From assembly GCF_900169525.1 (NCBI RefSeq), contig NZ_LT821240.1, positions 1,251,684-1,315,683 of the forward strand: a stretch of DNA of 64,000 nucleotides, given 5' to 3'. Below are positions 1 to 9,783 of the stretch, piece by piece; within the stretch, counting starts at the first letter, position 1; each line of letters starts with the position of its first letter. The DNA is from Corynebacterium pacaense. Lineage in GTDB: Bacteria; Actinomycetota; Actinomycetes; Mycobacteriales; Mycobacteriaceae. The notes beneath the pieces are model-generated. The model was not told the DNA's origin and made no database searches. It saw only the letters and a list, made by a program, of their open reading frames with translations. A program made the position numbers and the translations under genes.

Positions 1-630
1 CTGGCGGGCGCGCCTATCGACGCCTCCGCCGCGGGTCCCACCTTTCAGCGGCGGGTCGACTGGGCGGGCCCTGCCCGCGTCGACCTCGCGGTGCCGCGCA
101 CGGGGCTCGATGCGGCCGTCGACAAGCTTATTCAGGCGGGTGCGAGGTTGACGGGTCTGATGGCCTACACGGCCGAGCGGGTGAAGGCCGTGGAGCCGGA
201 AGCCGGGGTGGACCTTGATTCCAAGACCATCCCCCATGAGATTCCGCGGTGGATCGGTCGCGAGGGTAGTCCCGGCGCCGTCCACCTGAACAAGGGCTGC
301 TACCGCGGCCAGGAGACGGTCGCACGGGTGGACAACCTCGGGCGTTCCCCGCGGCTGCTCGTGATGCTGCACCTGGACGGCTCGGCCCCCTCCATGCCCG
401 CACCCGGCGCCGAGATCACCGCCGGTGCACGCACGGTCGGCCGCCTCGGCACCGTTGTTGATGACTGCGATCTGGGGCCGATTGCCCTTGCCCTGATCAA
501 ACGCAGCGCGCTTGATTCCGCGCTGGGTATCAACGATGTCTCCGTGAGCGTGGACAGGGACTCACTACCCGTCGAGGAGGGCAAACAGCGTGGACGCATG
601 GCAGTGAACAGGCTCCGCGGACGCGAGTAG
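1..630 (+). CDS. ygfZ: Folate-binding protein YgfZ / aminomethyltransferase-like (5' end outside window)
   Basis: The frame is open from the first base to TAG at 628-630, so the N-terminus lies upstream of the window; 209 residues are visible. The motif KGCYRGQET, followed by VARV, is the signature of the YgfZ branch of the GcvT family. Family members bind tetrahydrofolate and support assembly or repair of certain iron-sulfur enzymes rather than cleaving glycine. The upstream part APIDASAAGPTF reads smoothly into the rest, so an internal ATG at 91 is not the real start. The family and the motif are solid; the exact physiological partner cannot be read from the sequence. Confidence 0.85.
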   Translation: MAGAPIDASAAGPTFQRRVDWAGPARVDLAVPRTGLDAAVDKLIQAGARLTGLMAYTAERVKAVEPEAGVDLDSKTIPHEIPRWIGREGSPGAVHLNKGCYRGQETVARVDNLGRSPRLLVMLHLDGSAPSMPAPGAEITAGARTVGRLGTVVDDCDLGPIALALIKRSALDSALGINDVSVSVDRDSLPVEEGKQRGRMAVNRLRGRE

Positions 631-658
631 CTCCGCGCGGGGCAACCGAATATCCCAG

Positions 659-685
659 GGCGACTGCTTTCTCCGGAAAGTCGCC
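659..685 (+). terminator. Hairpin after ygfZ, weak terminator candidate
   Basis: GGCGA at 659-663 pairs with TCGCC at 681-685, and CTTTC pairs with GAAAG around a TCCG loop. The tail is TACTTAGG, not a T-run, so termination would be weak or factor-assisted. Confidence 0.35.
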
Positions 686-840
686 TACTTAGGCATGTTT
701 TATGCAGGTCAGGCGCATGTTGCGGAATTTTCGGCGGGAACAGGCTATTGTGTCTATCAGGAATACAGTTAAAACATTTATGAAGCCCATGGATCATCCA
801 AATTCCCAGGATTTTCCGCTCACTCCAAGGGGGTCAGGCA

Positions 841-1059
841 ATGGGTCGCGGTCGCGCGAAGGCAAAACAGACCAAAGTTGCTCGCCAGTTGAAGTACAGC
901 TCTCCAGACATGGATCTCGATCAGCTGCAGCGGGAGCTGGCCAACCAGTCTCCCCGGCGTTCCTACTCCGATGCCCCTGATGATGATGACCAGCCCGCAG
1001 AATATGCGGACTGGAACGAGGAAGAGGACCATGGGCGGCGCGCCTATGGGACCCGCTAG
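841..1059 (+). CDS. DUF3073 family small actinobacterial protein
   Basis: This 72-residue protein has a basic N-terminus (MGRGRAKAKQTKVARQLKYS) and a very acidic, Asp/Glu-rich C-terminus. That is the usual arrangement and length of the DUF3073 family found across actinobacteria. An AAGGGGG ribosome binding site lies about 8 nt before the ATG. A leader of about 150 nt separates it from ygfZ, so it is probably transcribed on its own. No function is known for the family. The basic/acidic split suggests interaction with nucleic acid or protein, but that is inference. Confidence 0.8.
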   Translation: MGRGRAKAKQTKVARQLKYSSPDMDLDQLQRELANQSPRRSYSDAPDDDDQPAEYADWNEEEDHGRRAYGTR

Positions 1060-1418
1060 TTTCCCCGACACCTGATCTGATCACTCCGGCTTCAGCCAGT
1101 CGCACGGAGGTGGATTCGTCCACCGCCGCGATATGCAGCCCTGTGCTCGGCTCCCATCATCATCTCGTGGCTCAAGGATTCCGTCGCACAAGCTGATGGC
1201 CCGCCCATCATCGCCCGACGGATTCTCCCATTCACAACTACCGCCTCGGACGGCGCGTGGTTTTTCGTGGACAGCTTCCCGGAGTGCTTCCCCTGTGTTC
1301 CCGCACTCCGGCACCTGGTCACGAGACAACCGCGTGCCGTCCGAGTCGTTTTCGTCCATGCGCAGTAAAACGACCCCGACCTCCACCCGAGGTCGGGGCC
1401 GTGGCCCGTGCGGAGACC
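1060..1418. other. Gene-poor gap between DUF3073 gene and purM 3' end
   Basis: About 360 bp without a supported gene. Several frames stay open on both strands (for example 1081-1366 plus without a start codon, and 1081-1386 minus). None has a ribosome binding site plus a recognisable protein, and the minus one would begin inside the purM terminator. The purM terminator at 1366-1400 is the only element I can name. Confidence 0.5.
1366..1400 (-). terminator. Intrinsic terminator of purM
   Basis: GACCCCGACCTC (1372-1383) pairs with GAGGTCGGGGCC (1389-1400) around a 5-nt loop. On the minus strand the stem is followed by TTTTAC. It lies 19 bp beyond the purM stop codon. Confidence 0.8.
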
Positions 1419-2501
1419 CTAGTATCCGGGGTGCTCGCCGTTGAGCACCACCGTCGGCTCCCCGGTCTCACCGGTACGCACGGTACCCAGCTCCCAGCAA
1501 TCAATGTGCCGCGCGGTTAGCATCGCCAGGGCGCGATCGCGGTCCTTCTCGGCCACGACGGCGACCATGCCGACGCCCATGTTGAAGGTCTTCTCCATCT
1601 CCTCGCGCGGAACCTTGCCCAGGGATGCGATCGTGCGGAAGATCTGGCCGGGTGTCCAGGTCGCGCGGGACATCTCCGCGACCAGGCCCTCGGGGATCAC
1701 GCGGACCAGGTTGCCCGCGAGGCCGCCACCGGTGACATGGCAGAAGGTGTGCACCTCACATTCCGAGATCAGCGCCAGGCAATCCCTGGAATAGATCCGG
1801 GTGGGCTCGAGGAGTTCCTCGCCGAGGGTGCGACCGAGCTCCTCGACATGTCCGTCGAGGGGGAGCCCCGCCTTGTCCAGGAGAACGTGGCGGGCCAGGG
1901 AGTAGCCGTTGGAGTGCAGCCCGGAGGAGGCCATGGCGATGATGACATCGCCGGAGCGCACACGGTCCGGGCCGAGCAGCTCATCGGCCTCAACGACGCC
2001 CACCGCGGTCGCGGAGACATCGTAGTGGTCGGGCTCCATGACCCCGGGGTGCTCCGCCGTCTCCCCGCCGAGCAGTGCGCAACCGGCCTGCACACAGCCC
2101 TCGGCGATGCCGGAGACGATCTCAGCGACGTGTTCGGGCACCACCTTGCCGATGGCGATGTAGTCCTGGAGGAACAGCGGTTCGGCACCGCAGACCACGA
2201 GATCATCCACGCACATGGCCACCAGGTCGATTCCGATGGTGTCATGCTTGTCCAGCATCTGGGCTATGACCAGCTTCGTGCCCACACCGTCGGAGCCGGC
2301 GGCCAGGAGCGGCTTTTTGTAGCTGCCCAGTTCGAAGAGGCCGGCGAAGCCTCCGAGATTTCCCCTGACCTCGGGGCGGGTTGCGCGTTTGGCCAGCGGT
2401 GCGAACAACTCGACGGCTCGGTCACCGGCCTCAATATCGACGCCTGCTGCTGCGTAGGACGTGCCTTCGGTGGCGCTACCGGTGTCGCGGTGATCACTCA
2501 T
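1419..2501 (-). CDS. purM: Phosphoribosylformylglycinamidine cyclo-ligase (AIR synthetase)
   Basis: PurM closes the imidazole ring of FGAM to AIR with ATP, step five of de novo purine synthesis, in the cytoplasm. The 360-residue length is normal. Diagnostic segments are AGSDGVGTKL (about residues 67-76), the DLVAMCVDDL block and the glycine-rich ALLGGETAEHPG stretch of the PurM/SelD/HypE fold. The ATG is preceded by CAGGAGAAG. purF lies 68 bp upstream on the same strand, giving a purF-purM operon ended by the hairpin at 1366-1400. Nothing is missing from the active-site motifs. Confidence 0.97.
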   Translation of the reverse strand: MSDHRDTGSATEGTSYAAAGVDIEAGDRAVELFAPLAKRATRPEVRGNLGGFAGLFELGSYKKPLLAAGSDGVGTKLVIAQMLDKHDTIGIDLVAMCVDDLVVCGAEPLFLQDYIAIGKVVPEHVAEIVSGIAEGCVQAGCALLGGETAEHPGVMEPDHYDVSATAVGVVEADELLGPDRVRSGDVIIAMASSGLHSNGYSLARHVLLDKAGLPLDGHVEELGRTLGEELLEPTRIYSRDCLALISECEVHTFCHVTGGGLAGNLVRVIPEGLVAEMSRATWTPGQIFRTIASLGKVPREEMEKTFNMGVGMVAVVAEKDRDRALAMLTARHIDCWELGTVRTGETGEPTVVLNGEHPGY

Positions 2502-2569
2502 CGGTTTTCGCTTCTCCTGCTTGGGTTTCTTGGTGGTTTGAAAAAATTAGGGACGAGTGTGGGGAGGTT

Positions 2570-4108
2570 CTAGACGGCCTGCATCTTGAGAACCAGTTCC
2601 GCATTGGGATTACCCTCGGGCAGTCCCATGGGGTACCTGCCGTCGAAACAGGCACAACACATCTCCGAGCGTGGTTGCTCCGTGGCTTCAACCATACCGT
2701 CGACGGAGATGTAGCTCAGCGAATCGGCTCCGATGGTGGTGCGCACCGTCTCCACCAGCTCGGCCTCATTATCACTGGTTACGGCATTGGCGATCAGTTC
2801 CCCGGGGGTGGCGAAGTCAATGCCGTAGAAGCAGGGCCACTTCACCGGCGGCGAGGCGATGCGCACGTGTACCTCGGTCGCACCGGCCTCACGCAGCATG
2901 CGGATCACCGCCCGCTGGGTGTTGCCGCGGACGATGGAATCGTCGACGACGATCAGGCGCTTGCCTTTGATCGCCTCACGGAGGGGGTTGAGCTTCAGCC
3001 GGATACCCAGCTGGCGCAGGGTGTCCGAGGGCTGGATGAACGTGCGACCGACGTATGCGTTCTTGACCATGCCCTGGCCGAAGGGAATGCCGGAGGCCTG
3101 GGCGAAACCCACCGCCGCCGGCGTGCCGGAATCCGGCGTCGGGATTACGAGATCACCATCCGCGGGAGCCTCCCTGGCCAGTTGGCGCCCGATCTCCAGG
3201 CGGACCTCGTTGACCGATCGCCCCTTGATCACCGAATCGGGTCGGGCGAGATAGACGTACTCGAACACGCAGCCCTTGCGCGTGGTCTCGGCGAAGCGGG
3301 TCGAGCGCAGCCCCGATTCATCGATGGCGATGAGTTCGCCGGGCTCCACCTCACGGACGAAACTCGCGCCGACGATGTCGAGCGCCGCGGTTTCGGAGGC
3401 GACGACCCATCCGCGCGCCAGCCTGCCGATGGTCAGGGGCCGCACGCCGTAGGGGTCGCGCGCCGCGTAGAGGGTGTGCCCGTCGGTGAAGGTGAGGCAG
3501 TATGCGCCCTTGACCTCGGGCAGCAGTGAGCTGGCCGAGTCGAAGAGGCTGCGCCCCTCGCCGATTCCGTTGGCCAGCAGCGCGGTGAGCACATCGGTGT
3601 CAGAGGGCTTCTTGTGCGGATCGACCAGGCCGAGTTCCGCGGCGCGGTTGCGCAGCTCCACGTGGTTGATCAGGTTGCCGTTGTGCCCCAGTGCCACATC
3701 GGTGCCGTCGGGGGCCATCCGGAACATCGGTTGGGCGTTCTCCCAGGTGTTGCCACCCGCGGTGGTGTAGCGGGTGTGTCCGATGGCGATATCACCGTTG
3801 AGGGATTCGAGGATGGGCTCATCAAAGACCTGGGAGACCAGACCCAGATCCTTGAACACCAGAATCTGCTCGCCATCGCCCACCGCGATGCCCGCGGCCT
3901 CCTGGCCGCGGTGCTGGAGGGCGAAGAGCCCGAAGTAGGTAAGCTTGGCCACTTCCTCGCCCGGTGCCCACACACCGAAAACACCGCATTCCTCGCGGGG
4001 CGACTGTTCATTGCGATCATCGTAGGGGTAGCCCTGAAGGGGGCGCCGCGACGGATGCGCTTCGTTTGACTTGGGACCAGGATGGGTGTGCTGATCAAGT
4101 AGTGCCAC
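2570..4108 (-). CDS. purF: Amidophosphoribosyltransferase
   Basis: PurF makes phosphoribosylamine from PRPP and glutamine, the committed step of purine synthesis. The 512-residue protein has a propeptide of 40 residues, then Cys41 in ECGVFGVW, the N-terminal nucleophile of the class II glutaminase domain. The phosphoribosyltransferase domain carries the PRPP loop VVDDSIVRGNT at residues 387-397. The C-terminal MCCACFDGRYP supplies cysteines typical of the iron-sulfur-type PurF enzymes. GTG at 4106-4108 is chosen as start because a -10 hexamer TACGAT (4116-4121) ends 7 nt before it and there is no Shine-Dalgarno, which fits a leaderless transcript. Confidence 0.96.
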   Translation of the reverse strand: MALLDQHTHPGPKSNEAHPSRRPLQGYPYDDRNEQSPREECGVFGVWAPGEEVAKLTYFGLFALQHRGQEAAGIAVGDGEQILVFKDLGLVSQVFDEPILESLNGDIAIGHTRYTTAGGNTWENAQPMFRMAPDGTDVALGHNGNLINHVELRNRAAELGLVDPHKKPSDTDVLTALLANGIGEGRSLFDSASSLLPEVKGAYCLTFTDGHTLYAARDPYGVRPLTIGRLARGWVVASETAALDIVGASFVREVEPGELIAIDESGLRSTRFAETTRKGCVFEYVYLARPDSVIKGRSVNEVRLEIGRQLAREAPADGDLVIPTPDSGTPAAVGFAQASGIPFGQGMVKNAYVGRTFIQPSDTLRQLGIRLKLNPLREAIKGKRLIVVDDSIVRGNTQRAVIRMLREAGATEVHVRIASPPVKWPCFYGIDFATPGELIANAVTSDNEAELVETVRTTIGADSLSYISVDGMVEATEQPRSEMCCACFDGRYPMGLPEGNPNAELVLKMQAV

Positions 4109-4121
4109 GGGGGAAATCGTA
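4109..4121 (-). promoter_or_regulatory. purF -10 box, leaderless start
   Basis: On the minus strand TACGAT (4116-4121) is followed by 7 nt and then GTG at 4108. No ribosome binding site is present. The -35 is weak. Confidence 0.5.
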
Positions 4122-4158
4122 GTCGCTGCATGCCCCAGAAACTAATACGCCGGACGGA

Positions 4159-4536
4159 TCACAGGGGAAGGATCGGCAGGCGGGCGGAGATCTCGCCGGC
4201 GCGGGTACCGGAGGCACTGAGTCTGCCTGCGCTTTCCTCCTCCTCGAAGGAGCTGAGGCCGGTCGCAAGTCTCAACCAGGTGCGGGCATCGGTTTCCACC
4301 ACATTGGGCGGGGTTCCCCGGGTGTGTCGTGGTCCCTCGATGCACTGAACGGCCACGAACGGGGGTACCCGGACCTCCACGCTGTGCCCCGGGGACTCCT
4401 GTGCGAGGGTGCGCGCGGTGAGTCGGACGGCGTTCGCGATCGCGCGTCTGTCCGGCTTCTCCCCCTCCTCGGGCCCGGCGATCCACGCGGCGACGGCGAT
4501 GACGGCATCCCTGGTATCCTGCGGGTCGATCCTCAT
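4159..4536 (-). CDS. Sterol-carrier-protein-like (bacterial SCP) family protein
   Basis: A 125-residue protein starting MRIDPQDTRDAVIAVAAWIA. The features LTARTLAQESPGHSVEVRVPP and TWLRLATG match the small bacterial SCP-like proteins encoded beside purine genes in corynebacteria and related actinobacteria. They have the fold of the MDMPI/SCP2 group, and no substrate is established. The frame stays open further upstream, but the ATG at 4536 is preferred: TAGAGT (4544-4549) sits 7 nt before it, and the upstream extension would run into the divergent thioesterase. It ends about 50 bp before purF. Confidence 0.75.
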   Translation of the reverse strand: MRIDPQDTRDAVIAVAAWIAGPEEGEKPDRRAIANAVRLTARTLAQESPGHSVEVRVPPFVAVQCIEGPRHTRGTPPNVVETDARTWLRLATGLSSFEEEESAGRLSASGTRAGEISARLPILPL

Positions 4537-4572
4537 GAGGACCACTCTAGCCCGACGCGTTAGAGTATCCGT
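4537..4572. promoter_or_regulatory. Divergent leaderless promoters, SCP-like gene and thioesterase gene
   Basis: TAGAGT occurs once on each strand: 4544-4549 (minus, 7 nt before ATG 4536) and 4561-4566 (plus, 6 nt before ATG 4573). Neither start has a Shine-Dalgarno. The whole divergent regulatory region is only 36 bp. Confidence 0.55.
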
Positions 4573-5580
4573 ATGTCTGAGATCTACAGCGAATCCATTC
4601 CCCGTTCCCCCCAAGTCACCCTGCGTTTCATGGCGGCTCCGACAGACGTGCTGATGGCCGGCGCCCAGGGCATCGGTGGCGGCCGGGTGCTGGAATGGAT
4701 CGACAAGGCCGCCTACGCCTGTGCGACGCAATGGTCGGGCACCTACTGTGTGACCGCCTACGTCGGGCACATTCATTTCACCCGGCCGATCCCCTCCGGC
4801 CACATGGTGGAGGTGCGCTCACGCATCGCCATGACAGGCCGCTCCTCGATGCACATTGTCAATGAGGTGTTCTCCGCCGATCCCCGCGACGGCATATACA
4901 CCCGGGCCTGCGACTGCCTGGTTATCTTCGTCGCCAAGGACACCTCCACCGGCAGGACCCAGCCGGTACCGAAGTTCACTCCGCGCAACTCCGAGGAGGA
5001 GCGGGTGATGCAGTCGGCGCTCTCCCGGATCGAACTGCGCAAGGCCATCGAAACCGAGATGGAGAAGCAGACTTACGACGGCCCCTCGGATGCACCCAGG
5101 CTGGTCACCCGCTTCCTGTCCAATCCGACCGACGTCAACTGGGGTGGCAAGGTCCACGGTGGTACCGCCATGGAATGGATCGACGAGGCCGGAACCGCCT
5201 GCACCATGGAATGGGCCGCGGGTCACACCGTGGCTGTCTACGCCGGTGGAATCCGCTTCTACCAGCCGATCTCGATCGGTGATCTCATCGAGGTCGATGC
5301 CCGCATGATGCGCACGGACAAGCGCTCCATGCAGATGTCGATCCATGTCCGCGCCGGTGATGCGCACCGCGGCCGCGCCGAACTGGAGACGGCCATTCAC
5401 GCGACGGTGACCTACCTGAACATCGACGTCGACGGCCAGCCCCTGCCCGCGAGGCAGTTCGTTCCGGTCACCGATGAGGACAAGCGTCTTGCGGAGCACG
5501 CGAACATCCTCCGTGAACTGCGTTCGCAGTACTCCCCCATGCCGCTGACCATGCAGACCACGCCCTTCCACGTGGACTGA
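4573..5580 (+). CDS. Double-hotdog acyl-CoA thioesterase
   Basis: The 335-residue protein contains two tandem hotdog domains, about residues 10-135 and 170-300. Each carries the GG(K/R)V-LEWID or GGTAMEWIDEAG helix motif and a following HIHFTRPIPSG or GIRFYQPISIGD strand. This is the layout of YciA/BACH-type cytosolic acyl-CoA hydrolases, which release CoA from fatty acyl-CoA. The repeats make an intramolecular dimer. The Asp in each WID motif is the expected catalytic residue. It converges tail to tail with trhA (7 bp apart). Substrate chain length cannot be predicted. Confidence 0.85.
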   Translation: MSEIYSESIPRSPQVTLRFMAAPTDVLMAGAQGIGGGRVLEWIDKAAYACATQWSGTYCVTAYVGHIHFTRPIPSGHMVEVRSRIAMTGRSSMHIVNEVFSADPRDGIYTRACDCLVIFVAKDTSTGRTQPVPKFTPRNSEEERVMQSALSRIELRKAIETEMEKQTYDGPSDAPRLVTRFLSNPTDVNWGGKVHGGTAMEWIDEAGTACTMEWAAGHTVAVYAGGIRFYQPISIGDLIEVDARMMRTDKRSMQMSIHVRAGDAHRGRAELETAIHATVTYLNIDVDGQPLPARQFVPVTDEDKRLAEHANILRELRSQYSPMPLTMQTTPFHVD

Positions 5581-5587
5581 TCCCGGA

Positions 5588-6361
5588 TCAGACCACGACC
5601 ATCCACACCGCCACGAGGTGGACCACCGCGGCGACAACCGTCGCCGCGTGGAAGTGCTCGTGGTACCCCATCCACCTGGCCTGTCTCCCCGGCCAGCGGA
5701 ACCCGTAGACCAGGGCACCCAGGCTGTAGACAACGCCGCCGGCGAACAGCAGCCAGACCACGGTGTGCCCCGCACCGGACCAGAGTTCCGGCACCAGCGG
5801 GATGATCAGCCAGCCGAGCGCGAGATAGACGATCACATCGAGCCAGCGCGGATGATCGATCCACACCATGTTGAGTATGACCCCGAGCACCGCGCCTCCC
5901 CAGGCCAGTCCGAGCATCCACGCCGCCAGTCTGGGCTCGAGTGCGATCAGGCACAGCGGGGTGTAGGTGGCCGCGATGAACACGGCGATGGTGGCGTGAT
6001 CGGCGCGGCGCCACCAGGACACGGTGGCCAGGCGTCGCCACTGCCCGCGGTGGTAGGCGGCGGAGACCGCAAAGAGGCCGAACATCGCCACCGCGTAGAT
6101 GGTCACCCCCAGTGCCTGCCACCACACCAGCGTCATCCAGGCGAAGGTGGACAGCACAGAACCGGAGACGATGCTCAAGATCGCGGCGATCTGGTGGAAG
6201 AGGCCCCTGGTGCGGGGACGTTCGCCGCGGTCGAAGACATAGCGCGTCAGTTCCAGGATGGGTTCGTCGGAGGTGGGTCTCTCCGCCCTGGCCTCCCTGA
6301 TCCTCGGATCAGCGTCCATGTAGTCTCGGTCCTCTTTGTGCCCTGACGATCCTGATGTCAT
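5588..6361 (-). CDS. trhA: TrhA / hemolysin III family (PAQR) membrane protein
   Basis: A 257-residue integral membrane protein with seven hydrophobic segments after a charged N-terminus of about 50 residues. Conserved polar residues of the PAQR fold are visible: SAAYHRGQ, RRADHATI and the C-terminal HEHFHAATVVAAVVH. The three His groups form the predicted metal site. Bacterial members, once named hemolysin III, have been linked to membrane fluidity homeostasis. Start 6361 has AGGAGAGG about 6 nt upstream; ATG 6319 is an alternative without such a site. Confidence 0.85.
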   Translation of the reverse strand: MTSGSSGHKEDRDYMDADPRIREARAERPTSDEPILELTRYVFDRGERPRTRGLFHQIAAILSIVSGSVLSTFAWMTLVWWQALGVTIYAVAMFGLFAVSAAYHRGQWRRLATVSWWRRADHATIAVFIAATYTPLCLIALEPRLAAWMLGLAWGGAVLGVILNMVWIDHPRWLDVIVYLALGWLIIPLVPELWSGAGHTVVWLLFAGGVVYSLGALVYGFRWPGRQARWMGYHEHFHAATVVAAVVHLVAVWMVVV

Positions 6362-6404
6362 TGAACCTCTCCTGTTCTCTAGGCACCACTCATTCTACGT
6401 CCGG

Positions 6405-6451
6405 GCAAAAACAAACGGACCCCCGCGTTTGAAGAAAACGAGAGGGTCCGT
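6405..6451 (-). terminator. Intrinsic terminator of the purSQL operon
   Basis: ACGGACCC (6415-6422) pairs with GGGTCCGT (6444-6451), with an inner CGTTT/AAACG stem. The minus-strand tail is GTTTGTTTTT. It lies 18 bp beyond the purL stop. Confidence 0.9.
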
Positions 6452-6468
6452 CCGCAGGCGTGCGGGTA

Positions 6469-8766
6469 TCAGTCAACCACTGCGTTGGCCCCGACGGCGT
6501 GACCGAAGAGCTCGGGCAGGGTGTCGGTCCAGGCCCGGCGCAACTGCTCCACGGGGATGTCGACGGTGGTGTCCGCACCTGCGACCGTGACCGACTCCGA
6601 ATCATCGCTGGCGCCCAGCTTGAGCACCGGCACGCCGAACTCGGCGGCGAGGTCAACCAGCTCCGCACCGCGATCGGTGGCGACGAGAATCCGGGAGGCG
6701 GATTCGGAGAAGAGCGCGGTGAACAGGTCGGGATGGACCAGGGACAGGTCCACGTTCAGGCCCTTGTCCGCGTGGATGGCGAGTTCCGCGAGGGTCTGAC
6801 CCAGTCCGCCCTCGGACAGGTCGTGGGCGGCGCTGACCAGATGCCTGGCCGCGGCGGCGAGGAGCAGCTCCCCCAGGCTCTTCTCATTGGCCAGGTCCAC
6901 CCGCGGCGGGAGACCGGAGAGACCGGCGCCGGAGACCTGCTGCCAGATCGAGCCTCCGAATTCATCGAAGGTTTCGCCGAGGAGGTAGAGCTCACCGGCC
7001 TCCCGCGGCAGCACGTTCCCGATGGAGTCATCGACATTGTCCAGGACACCGAGGACACCGACGACGGGGGTCGGCAGGATGGCCTCCTCACCGGTCTGGT
7101 TGTAGAAGGAGACGTTTCCGCCGGAGACCGGGATACCCAGTTCCCGTGATCCGTCGGCGATCCCGTGAACCGCCTCCCGGAACTGCCACATCACACCGGG
7201 ATCCTCCGGGGAACCGAAGTTGAGGCAGTTGGTCACGGCCACCGGGCGTGCCCCGGTGGCAACGACGTTGCGGTAGGCCTCGGCCAGTGCCAGCCGGGCA
7301 CCGGTGTTCGGCTCGAGTTTGGTGTAGCGACCCGAGGCATCCGCGGAGACCGCTACCCCGCGGTTGGTCGTTTCGTCGATACGCAGCACACCGGCGTTGG
7401 CATTCTTCGCCTGCACGGTATTGCCGCGGACGTAGCGGTCATACTGTTCGGTGATGAAGGCCCGCGAACTCAGTGCGGGGGAGGCCACCATGCGCAGCCA
7501 GGCCTCCCTGATCTCAGCGGCGTCGACGGGGCGGTCGATCTCGCCCTCGAGCTGGAGTTCATCCTGCCAGGAGGGCCGCTCGACGGGGCGGTGGTAGACC
7601 GGTCCCTCGTCGATGGTGGACGCCGGTGCGTCGATGACCGTCTCACCGCGGTGAATGACCAGGTAGCGGTCCTTCTCCTCGGTGACCACACCGATCTCGG
7701 CGCAGGTGACATCCCATTTGGCGCAGATCTCCCGGAAGCGCGCGACGTTCTCCGGGGTGACCACCGCACACATGCGCTCCTGGGATTCGGAGGCGAGGAT
7801 CTCCGCGGCGGACATGTTCTCCGCACGCAGCGGGACGGCGTCGAGGTTGACGGTCATTCCGCCGTCACCGGCGGCCGCCAGTTCGGAGGTGGCGCAGGCC
7901 AGCCCACCGCCACCGAGGTCCTGGATGCCCACGACCACGCCCGCACTGTAGAGCTCGAGGCAGCATTCGATCAGGACCTTCTCAGCGAAGGGGTCGCCGA
8001 CCTGGACGGCGGGGAGCTTGCGTTCCTCGCCCTCCTCGAAGGATGCGGAGCCGAGGACGGAGACGCCACCTATTCCGTCGAGGCCGGTGCGGGAGCCGAA
8101 GAGCATGACCTTGTTTCCGGCACCTGAGGCGAAGGCGAGCTTGAGATCCTCGACCTTCAGCGTTCCCACGCACAATGCGTTGACCAGCGGGTTGCCCGCG
8201 TAGGACTCGTCGAAGACGGTTTCCCCGCCGATATTGGGCAGCCCGAGACAGTTGCCGTAGTGGGAGATGCCGTCAACGATTCCGGGAAGGACACGCTGGG
8301 TGTCCGGCGCATCGGCGGGACCGAAGCGCAGCTGGTCCATCACGGCGATCGGACGGGCACCCATGGCCATGATGTCGCGGACGATACCGCCGACGCCGGT
8401 CGCCGCCCCCTGGTGGGGTTCGACGAAGGAGGGGTGGTTGTGCGATTCCACACGGAAGGTCACGGCATTGCCATCCCCGATATCCACCACGCCGGCGTTC
8501 TCGCCGATACCGGCCAGGATCTTGCTACCCATCTCCTCGGTGGTGGTCTCACCGAAGTAGCGCAGGTGGACCTTGGAGGACTTGTAGGAGCAGTGTTCGG
8601 ACCACATCACGGAGTAGACGGTCAGTTCGGCGTCGGTGGGACGACGACCGAGAATGTCCCTGATACGTGCGTACTCGTCCTCTTTCAGCCCGAGTTCGGC
8701 GAAGGGCTGGACGAGGTCGGGATTGGCTGTCGCCGCCTCGACAGTGTCATTGAAGGTTGTGCTCAT
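6469..8766 (-). CDS. purL: Phosphoribosylformylglycinamidine synthase subunit PurL
   Basis: The synthetase subunit of the three-part FGAM synthase (PurL-PurQ-PurS), which converts FGAR to FGAM with ATP and ammonia from PurQ. It has 765 residues, normal for the small-type PurL. Visible motifs include [12 protein letters not shown] near the N-terminus, VESHNHPSF (ATP/substrate loop) and [18 protein letters not shown] 8766 (MSTTFNDT) was chosen over an upstream Met because it lies after the purQ stop, 16 bp away, with AAGGAG in the gap. It is the last gene of purS-purQ-purL. Confidence 0.97.
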   Translation of the reverse strand: MSTTFNDTVEAATANPDLVQPFAELGLKEDEYARIRDILGRRPTDAELTVYSVMWSEHCSYKSSKVHLRYFGETTTEEMGSKILAGIGENAGVVDIGDGNAVTFRVESHNHPSFVEPHQGAATGVGGIVRDIMAMGARPIAVMDQLRFGPADAPDTQRVLPGIVDGISHYGNCLGLPNIGGETVFDESYAGNPLVNALCVGTLKVEDLKLAFASGAGNKVMLFGSRTGLDGIGGVSVLGSASFEEGEERKLPAVQVGDPFAEKVLIECCLELYSAGVVVGIQDLGGGGLACATSELAAAGDGGMTVNLDAVPLRAENMSAAEILASESQERMCAVVTPENVARFREICAKWDVTCAEIGVVTEEKDRYLVIHRGETVIDAPASTIDEGPVYHRPVERPSWQDELQLEGEIDRPVDAAEIREAWLRMVASPALSSRAFITEQYDRYVRGNTVQAKNANAGVLRIDETTNRGVAVSADASGRYTKLEPNTGARLALAEAYRNVVATGARPVAVTNCLNFGSPEDPGVMWQFREAVHGIADGSRELGIPVSGGNVSFYNQTGEEAILPTPVVGVLGVLDNVDDSIGNVLPREAGELYLLGETFDEFGGSIWQQVSGAGLSGLPPRVDLANEKSLGELLLAAAARHLVSAAHDLSEGGLGQTLAELAIHADKGLNVDLSLVHPDLFTALFSESASRILVATDRGAELVDLAAEFGVPVLKLGASDDSESVTVAGADTTVDIPVEQLRRAWTDTLPELFGHAVGANAVVD

Positions 8767-8782
8767 GTTTTCTTGGGACTCC

Positions 8783-9454
8783 TTAGGCGGCGATTTGACC
8801 GACGGCGGACAGGAACAGCTCGAGGCCATCCAGTGACGGGCCGGTGAGCTTTTCGACGGCGTGCTCCGGGTGCGGCATCAGACCGACCACGCGGCCGTCG
8901 GCGCTGCTCACGCCGGCGATGGCGTTGAGGGAACCGTTGAAGTTGTCGGTGTACCGGAAGACAACCCGGCCCTCCTCCTCAAGCATCCTGATGGTGTCCG
9001 GCGCGGCCTGGAAACGGCCCTCTCCGTGCTTGGAGGGCACCAGGATGTGCTGCCCCTCCGTGAAGGTCGATGTCCATGCGGTGGTGTTGTTGACCACCTC
9101 GAGGTAGGTGTCCACGCAGTGGAAGTGCAGACCCTGGTTGCGGGTCAGTGCGCCGGGCAGCAGTCCCGCCTCGGTGAGAATCTGGAATCCGTTGCAGATT
9201 CCGAGCACGGGCATGCCCCTGTGCGCCGCCTCGACCACGGATCGCATGACGGGGGCGATGGCGGAGATGGCACCGCTGCGCAGGTAGTCGCCATAGGAGA
9301 AACCACCGGGAACCACCACGGCGTCCACGCCCCGGAGATCGGAATCGGCGTGCCAGAGGCTGGTGACCTCGGCACCGGCGATACGCGCCGCGCGCGCGGC
9401 GTCGACGTCGTCGAGGGTGCCGGGGAAGGTGATGACACCGATGTTCGCGGTCAC
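8783..9454 (-). CDS. purQ: Phosphoribosylformylglycinamidine synthase glutaminase subunit PurQ
   Basis: A class I glutamine amidotransferase of 223 residues. Catalytic Cys is in [10 protein letters not shown] and the His/Glu pair in MPHPEHAVE; the oxyanion loop is [15 protein letters not shown]. It supplies ammonia to PurL. Its ATG overlaps the purS stop by 4 bp (9451-9454), which indicates translational coupling. Confidence 0.97.
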   Translation of the reverse strand: MTANIGVITFPGTLDDVDAARAARIAGAEVTSLWHADSDLRGVDAVVVPGGFSYGDYLRSGAISAIAPVMRSVVEAAHRGMPVLGICNGFQILTEAGLLPGALTRNQGLHFHCVDTYLEVVNNTTAWTSTFTEGQHILVPSKHGEGRFQAAPDTIRMLEEEGRVVFRYTDNFNGSLNAIAGVSSADGRVVGLMPHPEHAVEKLTGPSLDGLELFLSAVGQIAA

Positions 9455-9696
9455 TTGGCGACCTCTACTCCCACAACATCGAAATCCTCGATGACGGTGT
9501 TGGCGAGGAGTGTCTCCGCGATCCTGCGAAGGTCCGCGTCGGTGACGGAATCGTCGACCTCGAGCTCGAAGCGCTTCCCCTGACGGACGTCCAGGACACC
9601 CCTCACCCCGATACGACCCAGGGCGCGGTGTACCGCCTGTCCCTGGGGATCCAGAATCTCTGCCTTGGGCATGACGTTGACTACTACACGGGCCAC
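9451..9696 (-). CDS. purS: Phosphoribosylformylglycinamidine synthase subunit PurS
   Basis: An 81-residue small subunit ([20 protein letters not shown]...) with the typical motif [16 protein letters not shown]. PurS dimers bridge PurQ and PurL and are needed for ammonia transfer. The start is GTG at 9696, preceded by AAAGGGA. It is the first gene of the purSQL operon; the 87 bp upstream must hold the promoter, but I cannot assign a convincing -35/-10 pair. Confidence 0.95.
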   Translation of the reverse strand: MARVVVNVMPKAEILDPQGQAVHRALGRIGVRGVLDVRQGKRFELEVDDSVTDADLRRIAETLLANTVIEDFDVVGVEVAK

Positions 9697-9783
9697 GGTA
9701 TTTTCCCTTTACTTAAAGCGTTGGGCGACGGTGTACTACGTGGACAAGTGTAACCGGAGAAACTGGTACAACCTAGCCAGCCT

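Noticed and set aside
1081..1386. Possible 101-codon gene on the minus strand downstream of purM
   Set aside because: Would start inside the purM terminator, has no ribosome binding site and no recognisable domain; overlapping frames are equally open.
4537..4803. Extended N-terminus for the SCP-like protein
   Set aside because: It runs antisense into the thioesterase gene and is low in protein-like character; ATG 4536 has a proper -10 spacing.
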